Positions 18,278 through 26,756 of a stretch of DNA of 64,000 nucleotides are shown here, piece by piece (the stretch's first letter is position 1; each line of letters begins with the position of its first letter). The stretch is taken from NCBI RefSeq assembly GCF_029894335.1, contig NZ_JARXZC010000026.1, forward strand, positions 1 to 64,000, read 5' to 3'. Position numbers and translations under genes: made by a program. The notes under the pieces are model-generated. The model ran no database searches, was not told the origin of the DNA, and worked only from the letters and a program-made list of their open reading frames with translations. The DNA is from Kitasatospora sp. MAP5-34. GTDB taxonomy: Bacteria; Actinomycetota; Actinomycetes; Streptomycetales; Streptomycetaceae.

Positions 18278-18736
18278 GCTTCCCCCAAAAAGCTGCTGCG
18301 TGGTCGAACGCGCGGACGGAACGACGTCCGGCCGGGTCTTGTGCCGGTGTTCTGTTCTCCGCCCGTCGGCACGGTGAACGGCCCCGAGCGCGCGCGAGCG
18401 GGACGTTACGGCGTGCGGCCGGGCATGGCTTGGACAACTTTGACCTCGCCCGGCCGGGCGAGCACCGCCACCCGGCGGGCGGCCGTCATCCGGCCCGGTG
18501 GCCACTGTCCGTCCGTGGTCCTGCCCGTCCGCAGTCCTGCCGAGTGCGCGGCCCCGGGCCGGCGTGCCGACCGGGCAGTACCGATGGTGGTGTTCACGCT
18601 GCTCAGGGGACAGGCCAAGGCACCGGCCAGCTATGGCCGGTCCGTCACAGGAGGCTCGTCGGCGGCCGTGTCTGTGACAGCGGGCGCCGGGTCCTTCGTC
18701 GCGCGTGACGTGGTCAGGATTGTTCGGTCGACGCGG
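18278..18736 (-). other. intergenic stretch upstream of the WXG100-like gene
   Basis: No supported gene. The part next to 18277 must carry the promoter of the WXG100-like gene. The remainder lies after the LysR stop at 18737 and shows no clear hairpin or repeat. Confidence 0.4.
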
Positions 18737-19750
18737 TCAGGGCTGGTCGGTTCCGGTCGGAGCGACGGTTTCCAGGGGCCGCGCGCACCGGTCGGTGGGG
18801 TCGTGCAGCCGGCGGACGATGATGTCCTTCTTCGCGTGTCCGGCGTCGGTCGCCGCCTCGGCGTCGTCGAGGGCCGCCTGCTGCAGCGCGTCGACCGCCA
18901 CCCGGGCCGCCGCAGCGGTGTCGTGGCCGGTGCGGTAGAGCGTCCGCGCGATCAGGCGGCCGGTCACCGGCAGCCCGGTCACCGTCACCTGCTCCAACTG
19001 GGCCGCGAGATAGGCGGGCAGGATCGCGGCGCCGACCTGCCCGGCCAGCAGCGCGCGGACGACGATCACGTGGTCGGCGAGGTGTTCGACCGACGGCACG
19101 ATCCCGTGGGCGCTCGCGAACCTGGCGAAGGCACGTCCGCGAGCGGACGGCGCGGGGGCGCTGATCCAGGGCCGGCCGGAGAGTTCGGCGGCGTCGGCCG
19201 GTACGGTCCAACCGGCCGGGACGACCACGCGGTACTCGTCCTCACTCAGGACCCGGGCCCGGACCGACGGCGGCAGCGGTACCACGGTGTCCCGGTCGTC
19301 GGAGATCACCAGGACGTCCAACTCGCCCAGTCTCAACTGCCGCAGGCCGTCCGACAGCCCGGTTTCCACGAACCGGGGCTCGACGCCCGGGTGCCGCCGG
19401 GCGAGCAGCCGCAGCGCCGGGACGGCGAGCCGGGCGAGCACCCAGGAGGTCGCCCCGATCGCCACCGGCCCCCGCATGACCTGCTGGTTCGCGGTTCCCA
19501 ACTGCTCGATGGCGGAGGCGAGCTCCTGGCTGATGCGGTCCCCGGTGGCGGCGAGCAGCCGTCCGGCCGAGGTGAGTTCCAGCCGTGGACCCGAGCGGTC
19601 CACCAGGGGCAGGCCGACCTCCCGTTCCAGGCTGGCCAGTTGCTGCGACACCGCCGAACGCGTGTGACCGAGCACCCGCGCCGCCGGCGCGAGGCCGCCG
19701 CTCTGCGCGATCGCGCGCAGGACCAGCAGACGCCTCGGGTCAAGGTTCAT
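18737..19750 (-). CDS. LysR-family transcriptional regulator
   Basis: The 337-residue protein has the helix-turn-helix LRAIAQSGGLAPAARVLGHTRSAVSQQLASLEREVG and an effector domain ending near residue 290. A short charged C-terminal extension is unusual for the family. ATG 19750 begins MNLDPRRLLVL, which fits the family. It is divergent from a lipoprotein gene, which it could regulate. Confidence 0.88.
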   Translation of the reverse strand: MNLDPRRLLVLRAIAQSGGLAPAARVLGHTRSAVSQQLASLEREVGLPLVDRSGPRLELTSAGRLLAATGDRISQELASAIEQLGTANQQVMRGPVAIGATSWVLARLAVPALRLLARRHPGVEPRFVETGLSDGLRQLRLGELDVLVISDDRDTVVPLPPSVRARVLSEDEYRVVVPAGWTVPADAAELSGRPWISAPAPSARGRAFARFASAHGIVPSVEHLADHVIVVRALLAGQVGAAILPAYLAAQLEQVTVTGLPVTGRLIARTLYRTGHDTAAAARVAVDALQQAALDDAEAATDAGHAKKDIIVRRLHDPTDRCARPLETVAPTGTDQP

Positions 19751-19993
19751 CCGCGCCGCCCCCTTCTCCGTGTCGGCGGAAATCGTGCCACGGACCGCGC
19801 TCACGCATCATCAGTTCTGCTGTCGAGGGGGGTAAGCGCTGCTGTGCGACCGGGCAGCCCGGCGGGCGTGAAGCTGCCATCCTGGCCGGGATCCCCAGGG
19901 CCACGGCCGGCACGCCCCGGGCACTCCGCCTGCCCGAATCCCGGTCGTATCCCGGTCATACCGATCATCTCCCCGATCACCAGGAGGCCGCAC

Positions 19994-20776
19994 ATGGCCA
20001 GTGCCGTTCCGCAGCCGCCGACAGGGCCGTCGTCCGCGCGGCGTCCCGGCCCGTTCACTGCCGCCCGCGCCCTGGCATGCGCCCTGCGCGGGCTGTTGCT
20101 GTTGCCGCTGCTGTCGGCCTGCGGCCCTGCCACCACCGCCTCACCCGCCACCACCGCCTCACCCGCTGCCCCCGGCCCTGCCGCTGTCCCCGGCCCTGCC
20201 GCTGTCCCCGGCCCCGCCGTCCCTGACGCCGTCGCTCGCGCGGGCGGCAGCCCCTCGTACGTGCTCAGCGCCCCACCGGCCGCAGCCGGCTACCAGCAGG
20301 GCCGGCCCCCGGCCGACCTGGAACAGAAGATCAACTCCGACCTCCGGCAGAACGCCGAGCGCCTGGGCGTCTCCGGCACACCCGTCCACGCCTACTACGA
20401 CGACCGGGCGGACGGCGCCTGGATCTTCTACACGGGTCTCACCGGCAGCGGCTTCGACCCCGACCACCTGCACGACGTCCTCAACCAGCCCCCGGCCACC
20501 AGGAACGACGGCGCCGGCGACCGGATCACCACCAGCGCCATCGACGCCGACCCGGGCCCGCACGGCGGCCGGGCGATCTGCAACACGATCCTGATTCAGA
20601 ACGTCATGCTCACCACGGCGGCCACCACCTGCTCCTGGTTCACCCCGACCACCGCCGCCGGCATCACCCTCGTCATCAAGGGCGACGGCACCAACACCAA
20701 AGTCGGCTTCACCGCCGCCGACGTCGCCCCGATCATGCGGGCCATCCGCGCCGACGCCGAGCAGCAGCGGCAGTAG
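19994..20776 (+). CDS. secreted lipoprotein of unknown function
   Basis: The 260-residue product has a signal peptide with RGLLLLPLLSACG, a lipobox with Cys at about residue 41. An Ala/Pro/Thr-rich linker with two GPAAVP repeats follows, then a domain of about 170 residues containing AICNTILIQNVMLTTAATTCSWFTP. The two internal cysteines may form a disulfide. ATG 19994 has a perfect AGGAGG. I do not recognise the domain. It is anchored outside the membrane and divergent from the LysR regulator. Confidence 0.75.
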   Translation: MASAVPQPPTGPSSARRPGPFTAARALACALRGLLLLPLLSACGPATTASPATTASPAAPGPAAVPGPAAVPGPAVPDAVARAGGSPSYVLSAPPAAAGYQQGRPPADLEQKINSDLRQNAERLGVSGTPVHAYYDDRADGAWIFYTGLTGSGFDPDHLHDVLNQPPATRNDGAGDRITTSAIDADPGPHGGRAICNTILIQNVMLTTAATTCSWFTPTTAAGITLVIKGDGTNTKVGFTAADVAPIMRAIRADAEQQRQ

Positions 20777-20940
20777 CGCCGGCCACCCGCACCAACGCCC
20801 AGCCGGCATCCGCCGGGTGGCAGCCGCGAAAGCCGTACGCTGCGCAGGGTGCACAGCGGTGTACGCAGGCGGCCGGGCCCGTCACCTGGTGGCCGGAGGA
20901 TGTCCCGGCGTATACGCCGGGGAGGAATCCGGCCTCCCGC

Positions 20941-20975
20941 GATGGGGGCACCCCCGGCCGGAGGCTGGGGGAGGG
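20941..20975 (+). repeat. Streptomyces-type GC palindromic repeat
   Basis: The segment GGGGGCACCCCCGGCCGGAG then GCTGGGGGAG is a self-complementary motif of a type I recall as dispersed through Streptomyces genomes. It lies just in front of the TnpB remnant. Confidence 0.4.
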
Positions 20976-20980
20976 GCTTG

Positions 20981-21130
20981 GGACAGCGCACCTACACCTG
21001 CACCGCGTGCGGAGCCACGTCCCCCAGGGACAAGAACTCCGCCCGCGTGATGCTCATCCGGGCAGGTCTGAACCCGGCTGACGCTGAGAGCAGAGGATCT
21101 TCCGGGCCGCCGGGCCGGACGGCAGCTTGA
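20981..21130 (+). pseudogene. tnpB: C-terminal remnant of an IS200/IS605-type TnpB
   Basis: The frame reads GQRTYTCTACGATSPRDKNS then ARVMLIRAGLNPA to a stop at 21130. This is the second half of the TnpB zinc ribbon (CxxCG) and the RDxN segment with the last catalytic Asp (SPRDKNSARVML), followed by the variable tail. Everything upstream (RuvC-I/II, first CxxC) is gone. A right-end hairpin of the same element lies 30 bases downstream. No TnpA is present. Confidence 0.7.
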
Positions 21131-21157
21131 GTCAGAAATCCCACCGACAGAAGCCGG

Positions 21158-21190
21158 AATCCCCTGGGCTTCAGCCGGGGGAGCAGTCAA
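21158..21190 (+). mobile_element. right end of a decayed IS200/IS605-family element
   Basis: CCCCTGGGCTTCAGCCGGGG folds into a hairpin (GGCT/AGCC inner stem, CCCC/GGGG outer) and is followed by GAGCAGTCAA. A subterminal hairpin just before the cleavage site is the hallmark of IS200/IS605 right ends, and in TnpB systems this DNA also encodes the 3' scaffold of the guide RNA. It lies directly after the TnpB remnant and about 20 bases before the next gene. Confidence 0.55.
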
Positions 21191-21200
21191 ACTCTGGGGC

Positions 21201-24200
21201 ATGACGACGCCCGCGCCGACCTGCCCCGACTGCGAGGCCCCGCTGGGCCTCGGCCGGCCCGCCCGCTGCCCGCGCTGCCGGTTGCCGCTGGCCGACGCCG
21301 ACGCCGGGGCCCTGTGGCAGCTGACGCTCGCTCTGCAGGAACTGGACGCCCACCGGCTGACGCTCGTCCAGCAGCGGGAGCGGCTGCTGGACGGCCTGCG
21401 GGCGCGGCGGGACAGCGCCGCCGCCGAGCCGAAGCCGGAGCCGGAGCCGAGGCCGGAGCAGGCCCGGGCCACGCCGCCCCCGGCCCGGACCACGTCGCGA
21501 CCGGCCGGGGGCACCCCGGGAGTGTGGGCCCCGCCGCTCACCAGCGCGGCGCGGGAGGTGTCCGGACCGTCGGCGCAGACCGTCCTGTTGGTCCTCGGCG
21601 GGCTGCTGGTCACCGTGGCCGCGCTGGTCTTCACCGTCGTCAGCTGGGGGCAGCTGGGGATCGGCGGCCGGGCCGCCGTGCTCGCCGTGCTCACCGGCTG
21701 CGCCCTCGCGCTGCCGCATCCCCTGCGCCGCCGTGGGCTGACCGCCACCGCCGAGACCTCGGCCGCCATCGGCCTGGCCCTGGTCCTGATGGACGCCTAC
21801 GCCGCCCGGACCGCCGACCTCGCCGGGCTCGGCGCGGTGAACGGCCCCGGGTACTGGGCAGCCGCCACCGCGCTGATCAGCATCGGCGCGGCGGCGTACG
21901 GGTGGGCGGCCCGGCTGCGCCTCCCGGCGGCGGCCGGCTTCCTGCTCGGACGCCTGCCGGCCCTGCTGGCCGTCAACGCGGCGGGCCTGCACAGCGCCGA
22001 CGCGATCGCGGCCGCGATGGTCGCCACAGCGGCGGTCGACTACGCGCTGCTGGCCAACCGACCACTGCGGACCGCCCTGCTGCGCGGCAAAGCGGACGGA
22101 ACGCCGGACGGAACGCCGGACGGAACGCCGGACAGGACGCCGGACAGGACGCCGGACAGGACCGACCCCCGGGTGGTCGCGGCCGCCGCCGTCGCCGCGT
22201 TCTGGGGACTGGCGGGCGGAGCCGTCGCCGCTGCCGCCTCGCACGTCACAGCCACCACGACCGCGACCCCCGACGCCCTCGCCACCACCGCCTGGGCCTG
22301 GCCGCCCCTGGGCACACTCGCGCTGCTCGCCCTCCTGGTGTCCCTCCGCCACCCCGAACTCGGCCCCGGCACCCGCCGCCTGGCCGGGGCCGTCGCCGCC
22401 GCAGCAGTCCTGTCGGCGGCGGGCGGATCGCTCGCCCAGGCGTTCCCCCACGGCTGGACCGCCCCCGCGTACGGCGCACCGGCGGCGCTGCTCCTGGCAC
22501 TGTCGGCGACCCTGCTGCGACGGACCCGGCGGGCGGCACCCCCGACGGACCTCCCCGCCCTCACCGGAGCGTTCCACGCCGCCGCCGCCGTGCTGCTCGC
22601 CGCCTCGGTCCCGCTGATACCCGGCCTCGCGCGCGCCCTCCTCGAACCGCTCCGCCACGCACCCGCCACCTGGGCCGGCGGCCCCCGGCCGTCCTGGGAC
22701 TGGACCGTCGCACCCGCCGCCCTCATCGGCCTCTGGCTGCTGGCCGCCGCCGTCACCACACTGCGCATCACCACCCTCCCCGCCGTCTGGCTGCCCGTCA
22801 CCACCCTCCCCGCCGCCTCGCGGCGCTTCACCACCCTCCCCGCCGGCACGCTGCGCATCCCCGCGATCCCCGCCGCCCAGCTGGAGGCAGCTGCCGCGAC
22901 CCTCGTCGTCCCCGCCCTCGCCCTGCTGCCGGTGGCCTGCGGCCTGCCGTACGGCGTCGCGGTCGGCGTCCCTGTCCTGCTCACGCTGGCGGCGGTGCTG
23001 GCGGCCGAGTTGCGCGGGGCCCGTCCGGCGGTCCTGGTGGGCCTGACCGTCGCTCCCGCGTTCGCGCTGCTCTGGGCGTTCGCCGACCGCGCCGCCACCA
23101 TCACCGTCCTTGGCGTCGTCGCCGTGCTGGCCGGTGTGCTGACGGTCCGCAGAGCGGTCGGGGTCCCTGCGGCCGTCGCCGCGTGCTGCGCCGTTCTCGC
23201 GCTCGGCGCCGAGGCCGTCGCCGTCGGTGCCGCCGCCGGACTGGGGCTCGCGGACATCATGCTCGCCGTCCTCGTGGTCGCCATCGGGTCCGCCCCGGTC
23301 GCGGCCCGCACCTCCGGCAGCGTCTCGCTCTCCATCGAGGCCACCGGCTACGGCCTGGGCGTCCTCGCCCTGACCCTGACCCTGACGGCTGGTCAGCCCG
23401 CCCGGCTCGCCTTCGACCTGACCCTGGCCGGGGTCGCGGCGCTCGGCGTCGCACTGCGCGCCGACCGCCGACGGCCCGCCGCCCTCACCGCCACCGCCCT
23501 ACTGCTCGCCGCCTTGCTCCTGCGGCTGCCCGGCCTCGCGCGCGCCCTGCTGGAACCGCTCCGCCAGGCCTCCGCCACCTGGGGGAGCGGCCCCCGGCCG
23601 TCCTGGGACTGGACCGTCGCACCCGCCGCCCTCACCGGCCTCTGGCTGCTGGCCGCCGCCGTCGCCACACTGCGCTTCATCACGCTCCCCACGATCCCCG
23701 CCGCCCAGCTGGAAGCCGCTGCCGCGACCCTCGTCGTCCCCGCCCTCGCCCTGCTGCCGGTGGCCTGCGGCCTGCCGTACGGCGTCGCGGTCGGCGTCCC
23801 TGTCCTGCTCACGCTGGCGGCGGTGCTGGCGGCCGAGTTGCGCGGGGCCCGTCCGGCGGTCCTGGTGGGCCTGACCGTCGCTCCCGCGTTCGCGCTGCTC
23901 TGGGCGTTCGCCGACCGCGCCGCCACCATCACCGTCCTTGGCGTCGTCGCCGTGCTGGCCGGTGTGCTGACGGTCCGCAGAGCGGTCGGGGTCCCTGCGG
24001 CCGTCGCCGCGTGCTGCGCCGTTCTCGCGCTCGGCGCCGAGGCCGTCGCCGTCGGTGCCGCCGCCGGACTGGGGCTCGCGGACATCATGCTCGCCGTCCT
24101 CGTGGTCGCCATCGGGTCCGCCCCGGTCGCGGCCCGCACCTCCGGCAGCGTCTCGCTCTCCATCGAGGCCACCGGCTACGGCCTGGGCGTCCTCGCCCTG

Positions 24201-24809
24201 ACCCTGACCCTGACGGCTGGTCAGCCCGCCCGGCTCGCCTTCGACCTGACCCTGGCCGGGGTCGCGGCGCTCGGCGTCGCACTGCGCGCCGACCGCCGAC
24301 GGCCCGCCGCCCTCACCACCACCGCCCTACTGCTCGCCGCGTCCTGGCTCCGGCTGGCGCTCTCCGACGTGCACACCCCGGAGGCGTACACCCTGCCCCT
24401 GGCCTGCGTCGCCGTCATTCTCGGCCTGCTCCGGCGCCGGCACGCTCCCGGGACCGACTCCTGGTCCGCCTACGGCGCCGGGCTCGGCCTCGGCCTGCTG
24501 CCCAGCCTGTTCGCGGTCTGGGCGGACGGGCACTGGCTGCGCCCGCTGCTGCTCGGATCGGCGGCGCTGGCCGTCACCCTGACCGGCGTCCGGCGCCGCC
24601 TGCAGTGCCCGCTCGCCCTGGGCGGCGGCACACTGCTGCTGGTCGGCGTGCACGAACTGGCCCCCACCGTCATCCAGGTGCTCGGCCTGCTGCCCCGCTG
24701 GGTCCCGCTGGCCGCCGCCGGCCTGCTGCTGCTGGCCCTCGGCGCCACCTACGAGCAGCGCCTGCGCGACGCCCGCCGGGTACGGGACTCCCTGCGGCGG
24801 CTGAGCTGA
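21201..24809 (+). CDS. giant multi-pass membrane protein with internal duplication
   Basis: The 1202-residue protein starts with a zinc ribbon (CPDCEAPLGLGRPARCPRCRLPL), then a coiled-coil-like helix, a Pro-rich linker and about 30 hydrophobic segments. Similar large SCO-type membrane proteins are found in Streptomyces with unknown function. Residues about 557-771 and 833-1047 are the same sequence. Upstream blocks (ALLEPLR..ATW..GPRPSWDWTVAPAA) are repeated as well, with a 27-residue deletion in the second copy. ATG 21201 follows the IS right end closely. No partner gene is evident. Confidence 0.8.
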   Translation: MTTPAPTCPDCEAPLGLGRPARCPRCRLPLADADAGALWQLTLALQELDAHRLTLVQQRERLLDGLRARRDSAAAEPKPEPEPRPEQARATPPPARTTSRPAGGTPGVWAPPLTSAAREVSGPSAQTVLLVLGGLLVTVAALVFTVVSWGQLGIGGRAAVLAVLTGCALALPHPLRRRGLTATAETSAAIGLALVLMDAYAARTADLAGLGAVNGPGYWAAATALISIGAAAYGWAARLRLPAAAGFLLGRLPALLAVNAAGLHSADAIAAAMVATAAVDYALLANRPLRTALLRGKADGTPDGTPDGTPDRTPDRTPDRTDPRVVAAAAVAAFWGLAGGAVAAAASHVTATTTATPDALATTAWAWPPLGTLALLALLVSLRHPELGPGTRRLAGAVAAAAVLSAAGGSLAQAFPHGWTAPAYGAPAALLLALSATLLRRTRRAAPPTDLPALTGAFHAAAAVLLAASVPLIPGLARALLEPLRHAPATWAGGPRPSWDWTVAPAALIGLWLLAAAVTTLRITTLPAVWLPVTTLPAASRRFTTLPAGTLRIPAIPAAQLEAAAATLVVPALALLPVACGLPYGVAVGVPVLLTLAAVLAAELRGARPAVLVGLTVAPAFALLWAFADRAATITVLGVVAVLAGVLTVRRAVGVPAAVAACCAVLALGAEAVAVGAAAGLGLADIMLAVLVVAIGSAPVAARTSGSVSLSIEATGYGLGVLALTLTLTAGQPARLAFDLTLAGVAALGVALRADRRRPAALTATALLLAALLLRLPGLARALLEPLRQASATWGSGPRPSWDWTVAPAALTGLWLLAAAVATLRFITLPTIPAAQLEAAAATLVVPALALLPVACGLPYGVAVGVPVLLTLAAVLAAELRGARPAVLVGLTVAPAFALLWAFADRAATITVLGVVAVLAGVLTVRRAVGVPAAVAACCAVLALGAEAVAVGAAAGLGLADIMLAVLVVAIGSAPVAARTSGSVSLSIEATGYGLGVLALTLTLTAGQPARLAFDLTLAGVAALGVALRADRRRPAALTTTALLLAASWLRLALSDVHTPEAYTLPLACVAVILGLLRRRHAPGTDSWSAYGAGLGLGLLPSLFAVWADGHWLRPLLLGSAALAVTLTGVRRRLQCPLALGGGTLLLVGVHELAPTVIQVLGLLPRWVPLAAAGLLLLALGATYEQRLRDARRVRDSLRRLS
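22095..22166 (+). repeat. 12-bp minisatellite, six units
   Basis: Three copies of GACGGAACGCCG are followed by three of GACAGGACGCCG-type units. They encode a hydrophilic DGTP/DRTP linker between membrane segments. Confidence 0.9.
22872..24340 (+). repeat. 641-bp direct duplication inside the membrane-protein gene
   Basis: Bases 22872-23512 and 23700-24340 (828-bp period) match almost perfectly; I noticed only a few mismatches, near the two ends. A less conserved flank (22623 and 23532 onward) extends the unit to about 900 bp. Synonymous sites are unchanged, so the duplication is recent or kept identical by gene conversion. Confidence 0.92.
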
Positions 24810-24898
24810 CGGGCTGGGCTGACGGCTGCCAGGGACGGCGCAGCGGCCGGCCACCGGTCCTGCGTCCGCCCCCGGTATCCGGCCCCGCCCGTCCGGGG

Positions 24899-26023
24899 TC
24901 AGTTCTGCGGCCACCGGGGGCCGGTGCCGGGGTCCCGGCACCAGGTGAACTGCTCACCGTCCAGGCGGACGGTGAGGCCGTAGTCGTACAGGTCGGGGCA
25001 GCCGAGCTGCTCCCACCCGTGCCACGCCTTCTCGATCTCGTCGGCCAGGCGCCGGGGGCCGCCCTGGTGCACGGCCGACTGTCTGCCGCCGATGGCGGAC
25101 AGGGAAGCCCAGGAGGTGGAGCCGTCGTGGATCCACGCCGACACCCCGTCCTCGTCCGGCGCCGTGGTGAACACGACGTCGGGCAGCGCGACGCGGAGGT
25201 GGAACAGGAGATGGGCGTTGGTGTGCAGCGGGTCGAGGTCCCGGCCGGTCTTCCCTTCCGACTCCAGCTCCACCGAGGCGTGGAGCTCCCGGAAGGTGAG
25301 CGAGTGGTGGAGGTCGGCACGGGCGGGCATGAACTTCGCCAGCCCCTGCATCCAGCCGGTGGCGGAGCGGTGGTCGGCTGCGACGGTCAGGGCGACGTGG
25401 CCCAGGCGTCCCCAGGGAGTGACGATCCGGCCGCCCGGCTTCGTCTGCTCCACCCACCCCCAGGGAACCCGGTCGACGGCGTAGGTCGCGATGAACCGGT
25501 CCACCGGAGTGTCGGGCCGGACGGTGGCGGCGTCGCCCACCACCGTCTTCACGTCGGCCCCGGCGGCGGCCAGGCGCAGGCGCGCGCCGCCGGCGAGTTC
25601 TTCGTCCACCTCCACGCTCGTCACCCGGCCGGGTCCGGCACGGCGGGCGAGGAGAGCGGCGTTCCATCCCGAGCCCGTACCCGCCTCCACCACCCGGTGC
25701 CCGGGCTCCAGGAGCAGCGAGTCGAGCATGTCGACCACCACCGCCTGGCACGAGAGGGAGGAAGCGGGCAGGCCGTCCACGACCTGAGTGATCGCAGCCT
25801 CGTCCTGGCTCCCGTAAAGCTCCAGCGCCCACCCCTCCGGGTCACTCGCCCGGTCGACGGGCGCCCAGGTGTGGCCGGTCCAGCGCCAGAGCCGGTCCGG
25901 AGCGAACCGGTCCCGGGGCAGCGCCTCCACGGCCTCCCGGACCCACGGGGACTGGCTGGGCCAGTCCCCGCGTCGGTCCATCTCGGCCGCCAGCCGGGCG
26001 CGATGCTCGTCCAGTCGGCCCAT
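24899..26023 (-). CDS. PIMT-like (protein-L-isoaspartyl) methyltransferase, first copy
   Basis: The 374-residue protein has an N-terminal recognition region (SQDEAAITQVVDG, ASSLSCQAVVVDMLDSLLLEPG) and the PIMT SAM core VVEAGTGSGWNAALLARRAG with TSVEVDEEL and IATYAVDRVPWGWVEQTKPGGRIVTPWG. An extra C-terminal domain of about 170 residues contains VHQGGPRRLADEIEKAW. PIMT homologues with such extensions modify Asp in graspetides and lanthipeptides. The gene starts 5 bases after a 37-residue proline-rich peptide gene, whose stop overlaps this gene's ribosome site (AGTAGGAG), so the two are coupled. A paralogue lies at 27768-28901. Confidence 0.85.
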   Translation of the reverse strand: MGRLDEHRARLAAEMDRRGDWPSQSPWVREAVEALPRDRFAPDRLWRWTGHTWAPVDRASDPEGWALELYGSQDEAAITQVVDGLPASSLSCQAVVVDMLDSLLLEPGHRVVEAGTGSGWNAALLARRAGPGRVTSVEVDEELAGGARLRLAAAGADVKTVVGDAATVRPDTPVDRFIATYAVDRVPWGWVEQTKPGGRIVTPWGRLGHVALTVAADHRSATGWMQGLAKFMPARADLHHSLTFRELHASVELESEGKTGRDLDPLHTNAHLLFHLRVALPDVVFTTAPDEDGVSAWIHDGSTSWASLSAIGGRQSAVHQGGPRRLADEIEKAWHGWEQLGCPDLYDYGLTVRLDGEQFTWCRDPGTGPRWPQN

Positions 26024-26028
26024 CGCTC

Positions 26029-26142
26029 CTACTTCCGGCGGGTTCCGGTGGGCGGCGGTGGCGGCGGGACCTGACCATCGCCGTTCCCGGGGGGCGGGTC
26101 GCCTTTGCCGACGTCAGGCGCCGGCTTATCGTGCTTTGCCAC
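26029..26142 (-). CDS. 37-residue proline-rich peptide, candidate RiPP precursor
   Basis: GTG 26142 has GGGAGGAAGAGC directly upstream. The peptide begins VAKHDKPAPDVGKGDPPPGN, continues GDGQV, then has a run of six prolines and ends TGTRRK. It has no Cys and three Asp, two of them in DG/DP-like contexts (GDPPP, GDGQ) that are plausible sites for an isoaspartate-forming methyltransferase. It is coupled to the PIMT-like gene. I do not recognise it; calling it the methyltransferase substrate is inference from linkage. Confidence 0.5.
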   Translation of the reverse strand: MAKHDKPAPDVGKGDPPPGNGDGQVPPPPPPTGTRRK

Positions 26143-26316
26143 GCTCTTCCTCCCTGACGTCAGAGGTGCGGGACGAAGGACCCGCTGACGGATCAACCTA
26201 GCCGTAATGAGGGGCAGTTCGGGGGCGGCCAGCTGAAAGGCACACGTCCGGGCGATTGTTGCGGGTGCGGCGGTCATCCGGGTACGCGCCGGACTTTCTG
26301 CTGGGCTGATTCCGCG

Positions 26317-26457
26317 TCAGCAGCAAGACCCGCCGCTGCCGCCGTCCTGGTGGACGACCGGCGCGGGTGCCGGAGCCGCAGAGCTGGGCACCGCCACGAA
26401 CAGCAGCCCGGCCCCGACGATCAACCCGGTGGCAACGGCGACAACAGACCTGATCAC
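26317..26457 (-). CDS. 46-residue exported peptide ending in Cys-Cys
   Basis: GTG 26457 follows TAGAGGGAGAT and a promoter-like TTGACA at about 62-67 bases. The product has a basic start (VIRS), a hydrophobic core VVAVATGLIVGAGLLFVAVP, a signal-peptidase site near SSAAPA and a short mature part PAPAPVVHQDGGSGGSCC. No known family. It lies upstream of the proline-rich peptide and the PIMT-like gene on the same strand. It could be a small secreted thiol peptide or an anchor-type peptide. Confidence 0.55.
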   Translation of the reverse strand: MIRSVVAVATGLIVGAGLLFVAVPSSAAPAPAPVVHQDGGSGGSCC

Positions 26458-26495
26458 TGCGCATCTCCCTCTACGAGTCTTGGAACGAGACTCCG

Positions 26496-26524
26496 AGTCA
26501 ACCCAGTTGACGACGAACTGTCAA
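26496..26524 (-). promoter_or_regulatory. promoter candidate for the exported peptide gene
   Basis: On the minus strand TTGACA (26524-26519) and TTGACT (26501-26496) are separated by 17 bases. The -35 is consensus, the -10 is weak. The start codon lies 39 bases beyond. Confidence 0.35.
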
Positions 26525-26756
26525 TGGTTGGCGGGTTCCGGCCACGCCGTCTCCTACTCCTCCGCTCCGCAGCCTCTCCTGCGTCCGGAGAGGCGTCCGG
26601 AGAGGCGACCGGCAGGCCGCGGGCCGGGTGCGTGATGGCGCATCAGCCGCGACCCGTACAGTCGAAAGCGGGCGAACTGATCGAGCTGCCGAGGCGTCCT
26701 GCTCTCCGAAGACGGTCGTCGAGAAGGATGGTCGTCGGACAGAGGAGGACGCGATC

